Of a DNA stretch of 64,000 bases, positions 19,350 through 27,485 are shown in pieces. The stretch comes from Streptomyces katrae (GTDB lineage Bacteria; Actinomycetota; Actinomycetes; Streptomycetales; Streptomycetaceae). The notes beneath the pieces were generated by a model. It ran no database searches and was not told the DNA's origin. It saw only the letters and a list, made by a program, of their open reading frames with translations. Made by a program: the position numbers and the translations under genes. The stretch is from the NCBI RefSeq assembly GCF_000717655.1, contig NZ_JNZY01000022.1:1-64000 (forward strand), read 5' to 3'. Within the stretch, counting starts at the first letter, position 1; every line of letters starts with the position of its first letter.

Positions 19350-19548
19350 GACTCCCCCTTCGTCGATGGCCCTCCTACCGTCCGCCCGCAGCCCCCTCGC
19401 CGGGGAGGTGCGCCGGGCACACGACTGGGCCGACTGGTGGTGGGGCGCCCACCACCCCTCGCCCACGGGAGCCGCAGCGGTGGTTGGACCACCGCCCGTA
19501 CGCGCCACCGCCGCACCGCGGAGGGGCCCGATACCCCAGACTTGGACC

Positions 19549-19962
19549 ATGTCCATTCACCAGAACCTGCTCGGGGGCCCCGCCCCCACCCACCTCCCCG
19601 ACGAGCCGGGCCGCGAGGCCCTCGCCGCGGGCACGCCCGCCGTCGAGGTGGCCGCCGCTCACCCGACCTCGTCCCTCGCCTGGGCGACCCTCGCCGACGA
19701 GGCGTTCGCCGCCGGCCGCACCGTCGAGTCGTACGCGTACGCCCGTACGGGCTATCACCGCGGCCTCGACGCCCTGCGCCGCGCGGGATGGAAGGGCCAC
19801 GGCCCGGTGCCGTGGGAGCACGAGCCGAACCGCGGCTTCCTGCGCGCCCTGTACGCCCTGTCCCGTGCAGCCGAAGCGATCGGCGAGAAGGAGGAGTACG
19901 AGCGCTGCTCGACCTTCCTGCGCGACTCGTCCGAGACGGCGGCGGACGTCCTCGGCGCCTGA
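19549..19962 (+). CDS. DUF3151 family protein
   Basis: This 137-aa soluble protein belongs to the actinobacterial DUF3151 family. Typical segments are the N-terminal LPDEPGREALAAGTPAVEVA, then SLAWATLADEAFAAGRTVES and YAYARTGYHRGLDALRR. The helical run WEHEPNRGFLRALYALSRAA follows. The helical repeats resemble TPR-like packing. No catalytic residues are evident. It is divergent from the transposase homologue and is closed by a hairpin at 19984-20008. Function unknown. Confidence 0.8.
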   Translation: MSIHQNLLGGPAPTHLPDEPGREALAAGTPAVEVAAAHPTSSLAWATLADEAFAAGRTVESYAYARTGYHRGLDALRRAGWKGHGPVPWEHEPNRGFLRALYALSRAAEAIGEKEEYERCSTFLRDSSETAADVLGA

Positions 19963-19983
19963 GCCGCGCGCAGACGTACGTGG

Positions 19984-20008
19984 TCGGGGCCCCGCACCGG
20001 GGCCCCGA
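19984..20008 (+). terminator. Terminator after the DUF3151 gene
   Basis: Perfect 10-bp GC-rich arms (19984-19993 / 19999-20008) with a 5-base loop lie about 20 bp past the stop. Confidence 0.75.
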
Positions 20009-20034
20009 TCGGCCACAGTGTCCCAAAAGTGACC

Positions 20035-20048
20035 GTGACCCCGGTCAC
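20035..20048 (+). promoter_or_regulatory. Operator-like palindrome before the kynurenine genes
   Basis: GTGACC-CC-GGTCAC is a 6-2-6 palindrome about 120 bp upstream of the tryptophan dioxygenase gene. It may be the site of an unidentified regulator; no regulator gene is adjacent. Confidence 0.35.
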
Positions 20049-20164
20049 ACCGCGCTGGAGCGAGTCCGGCAACCGGTCCTATGATGCGGGCAGGGGACCG
20101 GGGCTCCACTCACCCATCGGAAGGAGCGGACCGCTACCCGGAAGCACGTGTCGAGGAGACAGCG

Positions 20165-21010
20165 ATGTCGAACACCCTTGATGCCTCCGGAGCCGGTTCG
20201 GACACCCCGAACCTCGACTTCGCCGGCACGACCCCGTACGAGGACTACGTCCAGGCGGACGTCCTCACCCACCTCCAGCACCTGCGCTCGGACGACCCGG
20301 GCGAGATGGTCTTCCTGGTGACGACCCAGGTCATGGAGCTGTGGTTCACGGTCATCGTCCACGAATGGGAGACGGCCGCGAAGGCCCTCCGCGAGGACCG
20401 CATCCCCGTCGCGATGGATGCGCTGAAACGATCCCTCCGCGAGCTCGAGGCCCTCAACGCCTCCTGGCGCCCGCTCGCCCAGCTCACCCCGGGCCAGTTC
20501 AACGCCTACCGCGCCGCCCTCGGCGAGGGTTCCGGCTTCCAGTCGGCGATGTACCGCCGCATGGAATTCCTGCTCGGCGAGAAGTCGGCCTCCATGCTCG
20601 TCCCGCACCGCGGCGCCCCGCGCGTCCACGCGGAACTGGAGAAGGCCCTCCAGGAGCCCAGCCTCTACGACGAGGTGCTGCGCCTGCTCGCCCGCCGCGG
20701 CCTGCCGGTCCCGGCCGAGGTCCTGGACCGCGACCTCTCCCAGCGGTACGAGCCCTCACCCGAGGTCGAGGCCGTCTGGACCTCCCTGTACGCGGACCCC
20801 GACGCCCAGCTCGACCTCCACCGCCTCGGCGAGGTCCTCACGGACGTCGCGGAGCTCGTCTGGCGCTGGCGCAACGACCACCTGGTCGCCACCCGCCGCG
20901 CGATGGGCGCCAAGACCGGCACGGGCGGCTCGGCCGGCGTGACCTGGCTCGAGAAGCGCGCCACGAAGAACGTCTTCCCCGAGCTCTGGACGGCGCGAAG
21001 CCATGTCTGA
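20165..21010 (+). CDS. kynA: Tryptophan 2,3-dioxygenase
   Basis: This 281-aa haem enzyme opens the indole ring of tryptophan to give N-formylkynurenine. The fold signature is clear: FAGTTPYEDYVQADVLTHLQ, then the haem-side segment FLVTTQVMELWFTVIVHEWE, SGFQSAMYRRMEFLLGEK (substrate loop), and the distal WRWRNDHLVATRRAMGAKTG that supplies the haem-ligand His. The ATG at 20165 is preferred over an upstream in-frame ATG at 20081. Its 3' end overlaps the kynureninase start by 8 bp, so the two are coupled. Confidence 0.95.
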   Translation: MSNTLDASGAGSDTPNLDFAGTTPYEDYVQADVLTHLQHLRSDDPGEMVFLVTTQVMELWFTVIVHEWETAAKALREDRIPVAMDALKRSLRELEALNASWRPLAQLTPGQFNAYRAALGEGSGFQSAMYRRMEFLLGEKSASMLVPHRGAPRVHAELEKALQEPSLYDEVLRLLARRGLPVPAEVLDRDLSQRYEPSPEVEAVWTSLYADPDAQLDLHRLGEVLTDVAELVWRWRNDHLVATRRAMGAKTGTGGSAGVTWLEKRATKNVFPELWTARSHV

Positions 21011-22208
21011 CGCGAACGTCTCGGCGGACCTGGCCGCCCGCGCCGCGGAACTGGACACCGCCGACGAGCTCGGCAAGCTCCGCGACCGCTTCACGCTCCC
21101 CGACGGCGTCGTCTACCTGGACGGCAACTCCCTCGGCGCCCTCCCGACCGGCGTCGCGCAGCGCATCGCCCAGGTCATCACCCACGAGTGGGGCGCGGAG
21201 CTCATCCAGTCCTGGAGCACCGGCACTTGGTGGACCGCCCCCGAGCGGATCGGCGACAAGCTGTCCCCGCTCATCGGCGCCGCCCCCGGTCAGACGGTCG
21301 TCGGCGACTCCACCAGCGTCAACCTGTTCAAGGCCCTGGTCGGCGCCGCCCGCCTGGCCCGCCCCGGCCGCACGCAGCTGCTGGTCGACGCGTCCACCTT
21401 CCCCACCGACGGCTACATCGCCGAGTCGGCCGCCCGGATGACCGGCCTCACCGTCGTCCCGGTCGACCCGTCCCACGCGGCCGGGGCGATGGGGGAGGAC
21501 ACCGCCGTCGTCCTCCTCAACCACGTCGACTACCGCACCGGCCGCCTCCACGACCTCCCGGCCCTGACCGCGGCGGCCCGTGCCGCCGGGGCCGTCACCG
21601 TCTGGGACCTCTGCCACTCGGCCGGCGCCCTCCCCGTCGACCTCGACGAGCACGCCGTCGACCTCGCGGTCGGCTGTACGTACAAGTACCTGAACGGCGG
21701 GCCCGGTTCCCCGGCGTACCTCTACATCGCCGCACGCCACCAGGCCGCGTTCGACTCCCCGCTGCCCGGGTGGAACGGCCACGCGGAACCCTTCGCGATG
21801 ACCCCGGACTACGCCCCGGCGGCCGGCGCGATACGCGGCCGGGTCGGCACCCCGGACATCCTGTCCATGCTGGCCCTCGAAGCGGCGCTCGACGCCTGGG
21901 ACGGGGTCCCGGTCGAAGCCGTACGGGCCAAGTCCCTTGCCCTGACGGACTTCTTCCTGGAGTGCGTGGCGGCGTACGTCCCGGCCGGCAAGGTCGAATC
22001 GGTCACCCCGGCCGAGCACGACCGGCGCGGCAGCCAGGTCTCGCTGCGCACCGAGAACGCCCGTGAGGTCATGGACGACCTGATCTCCCGCGGTGTGATC
22101 GGGGACTTCCGTGCACCGGACGTCCTGCGCTTCGGTTTCACCCCGCTCTACGTCGGTTTCGCCGATGCGGAGCGTGCCGCCCGGACACTGGGTCACATTT
22201 TCGGGTGA
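21003..22208 (+). CDS. kynU: Kynureninase
   Basis: This 401-aa PLP enzyme cleaves kynurenine to anthranilate and alanine. Landmarks are VVYLDGNSLGALP, the active-site region SWSTGTWWTAPERIG, the WDLCHSAGALPVDLD strand and the PLP-lysine segment VGCTYKYLNGGPGSPAYLY. Length is usual for bacterial KynU. It is coupled to the dioxygenase gene upstream and lies 166 bp before a probable formamidase, so the window carries the three steps from tryptophan to anthranilate. Confidence 0.95.
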   Translation: MSDANVSADLAARAAELDTADELGKLRDRFTLPDGVVYLDGNSLGALPTGVAQRIAQVITHEWGAELIQSWSTGTWWTAPERIGDKLSPLIGAAPGQTVVGDSTSVNLFKALVGAARLARPGRTQLLVDASTFPTDGYIAESAARMTGLTVVPVDPSHAAGAMGEDTAVVLLNHVDYRTGRLHDLPALTAAARAAGAVTVWDLCHSAGALPVDLDEHAVDLAVGCTYKYLNGGPGSPAYLYIAARHQAAFDSPLPGWNGHAEPFAMTPDYAPAAGAIRGRVGTPDILSMLALEAALDAWDGVPVEAVRAKSLALTDFFLECVAAYVPAGKVESVTPAEHDRRGSQVSLRTENAREVMDDLISRGVIGDFRAPDVLRFGFTPLYVGFADAERAARTLGHIFG

Positions 22209-22374
22209 TGTAGGGGCGAAACGTCACGGCAACCGGGCGGGCGGGGCTTCGGCTCCGTCCGCCCCCGCACATCCCGGCCCTGACCGCCGCCCACCACGGA
22301 AGGTCCTGTTCCGGCCTGATACGGTCCCGCTCTGCCGGAACACCAGTCCCACGCGTTACCGAGAGGTTGAGCCG

Positions 22375-23259
22375 ATGACGGACCCCGCAGTCGAACGGGA
22401 CGCCGCCGAGGCCGCCTCGGCCTTCGCCCACCCGCCGGTCGCCCCCGACGCGACCGGGCCGTACGGGGACCACCCCGACCAGGTGATCGACTTCTACGTC
22501 CCGCGCGGCGACACCGCGACGGGTGCGGCCCCGCTGGTCGTGGTCCTGCACGGCGGTGCGTGGCGGGCCCCGTACGACCGGCACCACATCACCCCGCTCG
22601 CGGACTTCCTGGCGCGCCGGGGTTTCGCCGTCGCCAACGTCGAGTACCGGCGCGGCAGTTCCCTGCCGCGCCAGAACGCCGAGGGCCACGTGGCCGGCCG
22701 CTGGCCGGAGACCTTCGACGACGTCGCCGCCGCGATGGACGCCCTCCCGTACCTGGCCGCGGCCCACCTCCCGCAGGCCGACCCGCGCCGTACGGTCATC
22801 ACCGGCCACTCCGCGGGCGGCCACCTCGCACTGTGGGCCGCAGCCCGGCACGTCCTGCCGCCCGAGTCCCCGGCCGCCTGGAGGCTGCCCTCCCCACCGC
22901 TGCTGCGCGGCGTGGTGGCGCTGGCCCCCATCGCGGACTTCGTGGCCGCGGAGGAGCTGGGTGTGTGCGGCGGGGCGTCCGCGCAGCTGCTGGGCGGCGC
23001 CGACCAGTGGGCGGAGCGCCTGCCGTTCGCGGACCCGGCGGCCCTGCTGCCGACCGGGATCGCGACGGCCGTCGTCCACGGCCGGGAGGACATCGTGGTC
23101 CCGCCGTCGGTGGCCGAGTCGTACGTGGCCGCCGCGGCCAAGGCCGGGGAGACCGTGGGCCTGACCCTGCTGGACGGCGTCGGTCATTTCCCGCTGATCG
23201 ACCCGGCCGCGGACGCCTGCGCCGTGGTGGCCGAGGAGATCTCGCAGCTCGCCTGGTAG
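22375..23259 (+). CDS. Alpha/beta hydrolase, probable kynurenine formamidase
   Basis: This 294-aa esterase-type hydrolase carries the oxyanion motif HGGAWRAPYDR (about residue 58) and the nucleophile elbow GHSAGGHLALW. The catalytic Asp and His are in HGREDIVVPP and DGVGHFPLID. The HGGAW plus GHSAGGH combination is that of the HSL-like formamidases of fungi and animals. Its place just after kynA-kynU supports hydrolysis of N-formylkynurenine. This differs from the cyclase-type bacterial KynB. Assignment to formamidase rests on fold and context, so a general esterase is possible. Confidence 0.75.
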   Translation: MTDPAVERDAAEAASAFAHPPVAPDATGPYGDHPDQVIDFYVPRGDTATGAAPLVVVLHGGAWRAPYDRHHITPLADFLARRGFAVANVEYRRGSSLPRQNAEGHVAGRWPETFDDVAAAMDALPYLAAAHLPQADPRRTVITGHSAGGHLALWAAARHVLPPESPAAWRLPSPPLLRGVVALAPIADFVAAEELGVCGGASAQLLGGADQWAERLPFADPAALLPTGIATAVVHGREDIVVPPSVAESYVAAAAKAGETVGLTLLDGVGHFPLIDPAADACAVVAEEISQLAW

Positions 23260-23312
23260 AGGCCACCGATACCGGGGGCCGGAATCCGGTCGGCCGTGCG
23301 GGAGTTGGGTGC

Positions 23313-23590
23313 GTGACGTTCAGTGCGTCGAACCTCAACCGCGCGGCCGGCCAGTCCGTCCCGAACCCGGTCATCGTGCCGGTCGGCGCCGACGGCTACG
23401 TCGGCCTCTTCAACGGCGGACGGGCCCCGGCGGACCTGGCAAGGGGGTCACGGCGGTGGCGCTCAACGCCCCCGCCGACGTGGTGGTCGACGTCGTCGGC
23501 CAACACGGCAAGGACGGCAAGGCGGCCCACTCGCTGACGGGCCCCTCGGTGTGCACCGGGCGTCTGCGTACCGCACGCGGCGTCAGGTGA
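23313..23590 (+). pseudogene. Remnant of a surface repeat protein gene
   Basis: A GTG at 23313 opens SASNLNRAAGQSVPN, then PVIVPVGADGYVGLFNGG. This closely matches the repeat of the secreted protein at 24976 (SNLNYVAGQTVANQVIVPVG). After about 23440 the similarity moves to another frame (KGVTAVALNAPADVVVDVVG) and ends against wrbA. The fragment has no signal peptide and no first half of the repeat. It is best read as a frame-shifted leftover of a second copy, separated from the intact gene by wrbA and the TetR gene. Confidence 0.6.
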
Positions 23591-24194
23591 GGTCGGCCGT
23601 GGCGGCCAGGCGGGTGGCGAAGGCGGCCAGGCGCTCGCCCTGGTAGCGGGCCGCGGCCAGGGTCTCCTCGCTGACGGCGCCTCTGCTGGCCGGGTGCGAG
23701 GTGCCGTACGGGTTGCCGCCGGCGCCGAAGACGACCGGGTGGGTGAAACCGGGCGAGACGATGACCGAGCCCCAGTGGTGGAAGGTGTTGTAGAGGGCGA
23801 GCAGCGTGGACTCGTTGCCGCCGTGCGCGTTGTGCGCGCTGGTGAAGCCGGTGGCCGGCTTGTCGGCGAGGGCGCCCTGCTGCCAGAGGCCGCCCGTGGT
23901 GTCGAGGAACTGCTTCAGCTGGCCCGCGATGTTGCCGTACCGGGTCGGCGAGCCGATCGCGTACGCGTTGGCCCAGACGAGGTCGTCGAGGGTGGCGACC
24001 TCGACGTGCTGGGTGTCCTCGACGTGCCGGCGCCATGCCGGGTTCGAGTCGATGGCCGCGTCGGGGGCGAGTTCGGGCACCCGGCGCAGGCGGACCTCGG
24101 CGCCCGCCTTCTCGGCGCCTTCGGCCACGGCCTTGGCGAGCTCGTGGACGTTTCCGGTGGAGGAGTAGTAGACGACCGCGACCTTGGCGCTCAT
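23583..24194 (-). CDS. wrbA: NAD(P)H:quinone oxidoreductase WrbA
   Basis: This 203-aa flavodoxin-fold enzyme is of the WrbA type, an FMN-dependent two-electron quinone reductase in oxidative stress defence. The FMN phosphate loop YYSSTGNVHELAKA is at the N-terminus. The family segments GSPTRYGNIAGQLKQFLD and FTSAHNAHGGNESTLLALYN are intact. The ATG at 24194 is chosen because upstream frame lacks homology. It is divergent from the TetR gene, and the 100-bp gap carries two matching palindromes, so the TetR protein probably represses it. Confidence 0.92.
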   Translation of the reverse strand: MSAKVAVVYYSSTGNVHELAKAVAEGAEKAGAEVRLRRVPELAPDAAIDSNPAWRRHVEDTQHVEVATLDDLVWANAYAIGSPTRYGNIAGQLKQFLDTTGGLWQQGALADKPATGFTSAHNAHGGNESTLLALYNTFHHWGSVIVSPGFTHPVVFGAGGNPYGTSHPASRGAVSEETLAAARYQGERLAAFATRLAATADLT

Positions 24195-24216
24195 GGTGAG
24201 GACCCCGTCTGTAAAT

Positions 24217-24228
24217 GGATTGCTATCC
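24217..24228. promoter_or_regulatory. Operator-like palindrome 1 (wrbA side)
   Basis: GGAT-TGCT-ATCC matches the core of the larger palindrome at 24248-24265 (GGAT-N4-ATCC). It lies just upstream of the wrbA start, as expected for a second TetR site. Confidence 0.5.
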
Positions 24229-24247
24229 GGTTCGATGGGGAGAGTAA

Positions 24248-24265
24248 AGCGGATAGTCATCCGCT
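24248..24265. promoter_or_regulatory. Operator-like palindrome 2 (TetR side)
   Basis: AGCGGAT-AGTC-ATCCGCT is a perfect 7-4-7 palindrome between the divergent wrbA and TetR genes. Its size and place fit a TetR operator, and it shares GGAT-N4-ATCC with the site at 24217. Confidence 0.65.
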
Positions 24266-24294
24266 TGGCAAGGGGTGTCGGGTAGCCTCGGGGT

Positions 24295-24909
24295 ATGAGC
24301 CGCATCGAACTCCCGGTCACGGGACAGGCCCCGCCCGAGCGCGCGGACGCCGCCAGGAACAGGCGGAAGATCCTCGACGCGGCGGCGCGGCTGGTCGCCG
24401 AGGAGGGGCCGGACGCCGTGACCATGAACGCCGTCGCCCATGCCGCCGGCATGGGGGTCGGTACGGTCTACCGCCGCTTCGGCGACGTGAGCAGCCTGCT
24501 GTTCGCACTGCTCGACGATGACGAGCGGCGCTTCCAGGAGGCCTTCATGAGGGGGCCGGCCCCGCTCGGCCCCGAGGCGCCGCCCGCGGTCCGGCTGCGC
24601 GCCTTCCTGCACACCCTGGCCGAACGGCTCGTCGAGCAGCGCGCCGTGATGGCCGTGGCCGAGGCCGCTTCGCCGGGCGCCCGGTACGCCAGCGGTGCGT
24701 ACCTGACCATGCACACGCACGTCGCGGTGCTGCTGCGCCAGGCCCGCCCGGAGGCCGACGCCCCGGTCCTGGCGCACCTGCTCCTGGCCCCGTTCGTGCC
24801 GAGCCTGTTCGAGCACCTCATGGCGCGGGACGTGCAGGTCGGCCAGATCAAGGCGGGCATCGACGCCCTGCTCGGTGCCGGGCAAGAACCCGGTGGATCA
24901 AGCCGCTGA
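24295..24909 (+). CDS. TetR-family regulator, probable wrbA repressor
   Basis: This 204-aa TetR-type regulator has the N-terminal HTH AARNRRKILDAAARLVAEEG, then VTMNAVAHAAGMGVGTVYRR, where the recognition helix lies. The rest is a helical ligand-binding domain with no recognisable inducer motif. It is transcribed away from wrbA, and the shared gap has two palindromes with the same core. A role as quinone- or redox-responsive repressor of wrbA and itself is the natural inference. Confidence 0.87.
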   Translation: MSRIELPVTGQAPPERADAARNRRKILDAAARLVAEEGPDAVTMNAVAHAAGMGVGTVYRRFGDVSSLLFALLDDDERRFQEAFMRGPAPLGPEAPPAVRLRAFLHTLAERLVEQRAVMAVAEAASPGARYASGAYLTMHTHVAVLLRQARPEADAPVLAHLLLAPFVPSLFEHLMARDVQVGQIKAGIDALLGAGQEPGGSSR

Positions 24910-24975
24910 CCGGTCTGTACGCTGAGCGGGATTTCGAACCTGTTCAAGGTTCCGCACCAGACCAAGGGGGGAACG

Positions 24976-26673
24976 GTGCTCCGTCGCCGTCTCATGTTTT
25001 CCGCTGCCCTCGTGGCGGCGGGTGTAGGCCTCGTATCCGGAACGGCCCACGCGGCCGACCCCGTCGCGCCCGCCGCCCGCGCGGCGTCCGCGGCGCCCGG
25101 TGCGAACCCGGGCAAGGGCGGGACGCTGCCCGGGGGAAAGACCTTCTCCAGCCCTGCCGACCGTACGGTCCGCACACCGCTGCCCGGACCGGGGGCCGGG
25201 GCGGCCACTGCGCGGGCGCAGGACGCGTCGCGTGACGCCTACCTCGCGATCGACCTGGCAGCCACCGCGCCCACCGCGCACTCGATCGACCTGCGGACCC
25301 TCGTCACGGGCGAACCCGCCGAGCTCGACATCACCATCGCCTGGGGCGACGGGGCCACGGACCGGCTCACCGCCTCCAGCTCGGGCTCCGACTGGCGGAA
25401 CACCGAGCACAAGTACGCCAAGGTCGGCGCGTACGCCGTCACGGTCACGGTGAAGGACACCACGAACGGCGTCCAGGCCGTGAACCGGCTCGACTTCGTC
25501 ACCTCGGGCAGCGAGTACACCCCGCACGCGCCCACCCGGCTGCTGGACACCCGCGCGGGCATCGGCGCCGCGCAGGCCAAGGTCGCGGGGCGGGGCTCGG
25601 TGGTCCTGAAGGTCGGGGGCGCCGCGAAGGTCCCCGTCGGGGTCCGCGCAGTGGTCCTCAACGTCACCGCCACCAACGCCACGGGAGCCGGCCACGTCGT
25701 GGCCCAGCCCCGCGACTACGGCTTCGACGAGGGGTCGAACCTGAACTACGTCGCGGGGCAGACCGTTGCGAACCAGGTCATCGTGCCGGTCGGCGAGGAC
25801 GGCTCCGTGCACCTGATCAACGGCGGCTGGGAGTCGGTCGACCTGCTCGCGGACGTCACCGGCTACTTCACGGCGTCGACCGCCAGCGGCTACACCACCC
25901 TGGACCCGGTCCGCGCCGTCGACACCCGGGAGGGCCTCGGTACCGCGAAGGGCCAGGTCCCCGGCTACGGCACCTTCGGGGTCGACATCGCCGGGCGCGG
26001 TGGCGTACCGAAGGGCGCCACCGCCGTGGCGCTCAACCTGACGGCCACCAATCCCCGGGCGGCCGGACACCTGACCGCGTACCCAGGCGGGCAGGCGGCG
26101 CCGTCCACGTCGAGCCTGAACTTCACCGCCGGTCAGACGGTCGCCAACTCGGTGATCGTGCCGATCGGCCCCGACGGGAAGATCACCATCCGCAACGGCA
26201 GCTGGGACCGGGCCGACGTGGTGGCCGACGTGGTCGGCTACTACAGCACGGAGAGCAGGTCCGCCCTCGTGTCCATCGCGGGGCCGTACCGGATCATGGA
26301 CACCCGCAAGGACAGCTGGGGCCGGAAGGCCGGCCCGATCCCGGCCCGTACGTACCTCCCGGTGCAACTCGACGGCGATACGACGAACTCCGACATCGAC
26401 GGCTGGGTGTTGAACACCACGGTCACCAACACCACCGGGACGGGCTTCCTGTCGGTCGCCGCCGACCCCAATACGTGGCCCGACTACCTGAAGGGCACCG
26501 CGGTCACGCCGCAGCGGCCCGTCTCTTCGTCCCTGAACTGGACGGCGGGCGCGACCGTTCCGAACCTGGTGCAGACGTCCGGGGGCAAGGGGGGCATGGT
26601 CGACTTCTGGAACCAGGGCTGGCAGGACATCGACCTGATCTTCGACCTGCTCGGCTGGTACCAGACGGTCTGA
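24976..26673 (+). CDS. Secreted multi-repeat surface protein with PKD-like domain
   Basis: This 565-aa secreted protein starts with a signal peptide (RRRLMFSAALVAAGVGLVSG, then THAADP). A PKD-like beta domain covers about residues 95-175 (DITIAWGDGATDRL, VGAYAVTVTVKD). Three beta-rich repeats of about 120-130 residues follow. Each has a start like PTRLLDTRAGIG or VDTREGLGTAKG, a TAVVLNVTATNATGAGH-type centre, and an SLNFTAGQTVANSVIVPIG-type end closing in a GYF/GYY strand. Such repeats occur in many actinobacterial exported proteins of unknown function. There is no sorting motif or catalytic domain. A remnant of the same repeat lies at 23313. Confidence 0.8.
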   Translation: MLRRRLMFSAALVAAGVGLVSGTAHAADPVAPAARAASAAPGANPGKGGTLPGGKTFSSPADRTVRTPLPGPGAGAATARAQDASRDAYLAIDLAATAPTAHSIDLRTLVTGEPAELDITIAWGDGATDRLTASSSGSDWRNTEHKYAKVGAYAVTVTVKDTTNGVQAVNRLDFVTSGSEYTPHAPTRLLDTRAGIGAAQAKVAGRGSVVLKVGGAAKVPVGVRAVVLNVTATNATGAGHVVAQPRDYGFDEGSNLNYVAGQTVANQVIVPVGEDGSVHLINGGWESVDLLADVTGYFTASTASGYTTLDPVRAVDTREGLGTAKGQVPGYGTFGVDIAGRGGVPKGATAVALNLTATNPRAAGHLTAYPGGQAAPSTSSLNFTAGQTVANSVIVPIGPDGKITIRNGSWDRADVVADVVGYYSTESRSALVSIAGPYRIMDTRKDSWGRKAGPIPARTYLPVQLDGDTTNSDIDGWVLNTTVTNTTGTGFLSVAADPNTWPDYLKGTAVTPQRPVSSSLNWTAGATVPNLVQTSGGKGGMVDFWNQGWQDIDLIFDLLGWYQTV

Positions 26674-26692
26674 TCCGCCGACGGGTAGGCAC

Positions 26693-26726
26693 AAGGGGCG
26701 GTGCGCGGTACGGCGCACCGCCCCTT
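26693..26726 (+). terminator. Terminator after the surface repeat protein
   Basis: A perfect 14-bp inverted repeat (26693-26706 / 26713-26726) with a 6-base loop lies between two convergent genes and can serve both. Confidence 0.88.
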
Positions 26727-26749
26727 AGGCCCGCCCGTGCGGCCGGCAC

Positions 26750-27247
26750 TCAGTCCGAAGCTTCCACCGGGCTTATCTCGAACATCCCGCACACCCGCAG
26801 GTTGTAGGGGATTTCCACGGCCACGCCGCTGTTCGGCGGGTAGACCTTCACGTAGGCCGACGGCTGCCGGCAGCTCGGTGCACCGGAGCGGGTGTTGGTG
26901 CGCATGGTGGCGGTCACCGTGTCGTCGGGGCCGAGGAACACCGTGCTGATCGGCTCGCCGGTGCGGATCGCGGAGGTGCCGATCTGGCGGTGCCGGGCAT
27001 CCGTGACGCTGACGCCCGGATATCCGCGCAACGCGCAGGTGTGGCCAGTGGTGTTGGTGAACAGGATCGGGTAAGTGACCGACCCCCCGGCGCGTTCAGG
27101 CCCGCCGACGGCCAGGTCCAGGTCGGCCACACGGCAAGTGGGGGTCGTCGGCAAGGCTGACGCCTGGGTGGCGCCCAGTGAGGCGCCGGTTGTTGCCAGG
27201 AGGGCTGCGGCAGCAAGGGCCGCCGCCCGCGGCAGGACGTTGCTCAT
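26750..27247 (-). CDS. Secreted DUF4232 domain protein
   Basis: This 165-aa exported protein has a signal peptide (residues 1-32, ending ASA-L). A DUF4232 beta-sandwich follows, starting CRVADLDLAVGGPERAGGSV. The characteristic pattern is TNTTGHTCALRGYPGVSV, with a Cys pair likely to form a disulfide. The final strand reads EIPYNLRVCGMFEISP. The domain is common in streptomycete lipoproteins and secreted proteins of unknown role. Another DUF4232-like domain occurs in the membrane protein at 55893. The upstream ATG at 27304 gives a poorer signal peptide and is discounted. Confidence 0.82.
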   Translation of the reverse strand: MSNVLPRAAALAAAALLATTGASLGATQASALPTTPTCRVADLDLAVGGPERAGGSVTYPILFTNTTGHTCALRGYPGVSVTDARHRQIGTSAIRTGEPISTVFLGPDDTVTATMRTNTRSGAPSCRQPSAYVKVYPPNSGVAVEIPYNLRVCGMFEISPVEASD

Positions 27248-27440
27248 GGCAAACTCCTGTGCAGCTGAAGGGAGTTGCCCGCGACTGGCGCGACGTGTGC
27301 GCATGCCGTCCGGGGGAGAAGTGCTCGCACCCTCGCGGACGCCTGACCGAGCGGTGCGCTCCCGCGGTTGAACAGCGCGGGCCTGATGGCATCAGTTTAC
27401 CGGCCGGAGGCTCCCGCGGCCTTCTGGCGGCGGACACGCC

Positions 27441-27476
27441 GGAGGGGCGGCGCGCCACACGGCGCACCGCCCCTCC
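27441..27476 (-). terminator. Terminator after purA
   Basis: A 16-bp GC-rich inverted repeat (27441-27456 / 27461-27476) with one mismatch and a 4-base loop lies just beyond the purA stop on the minus strand. Confidence 0.82.
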
Positions 27477-27485
27477 GCGGTGCTG

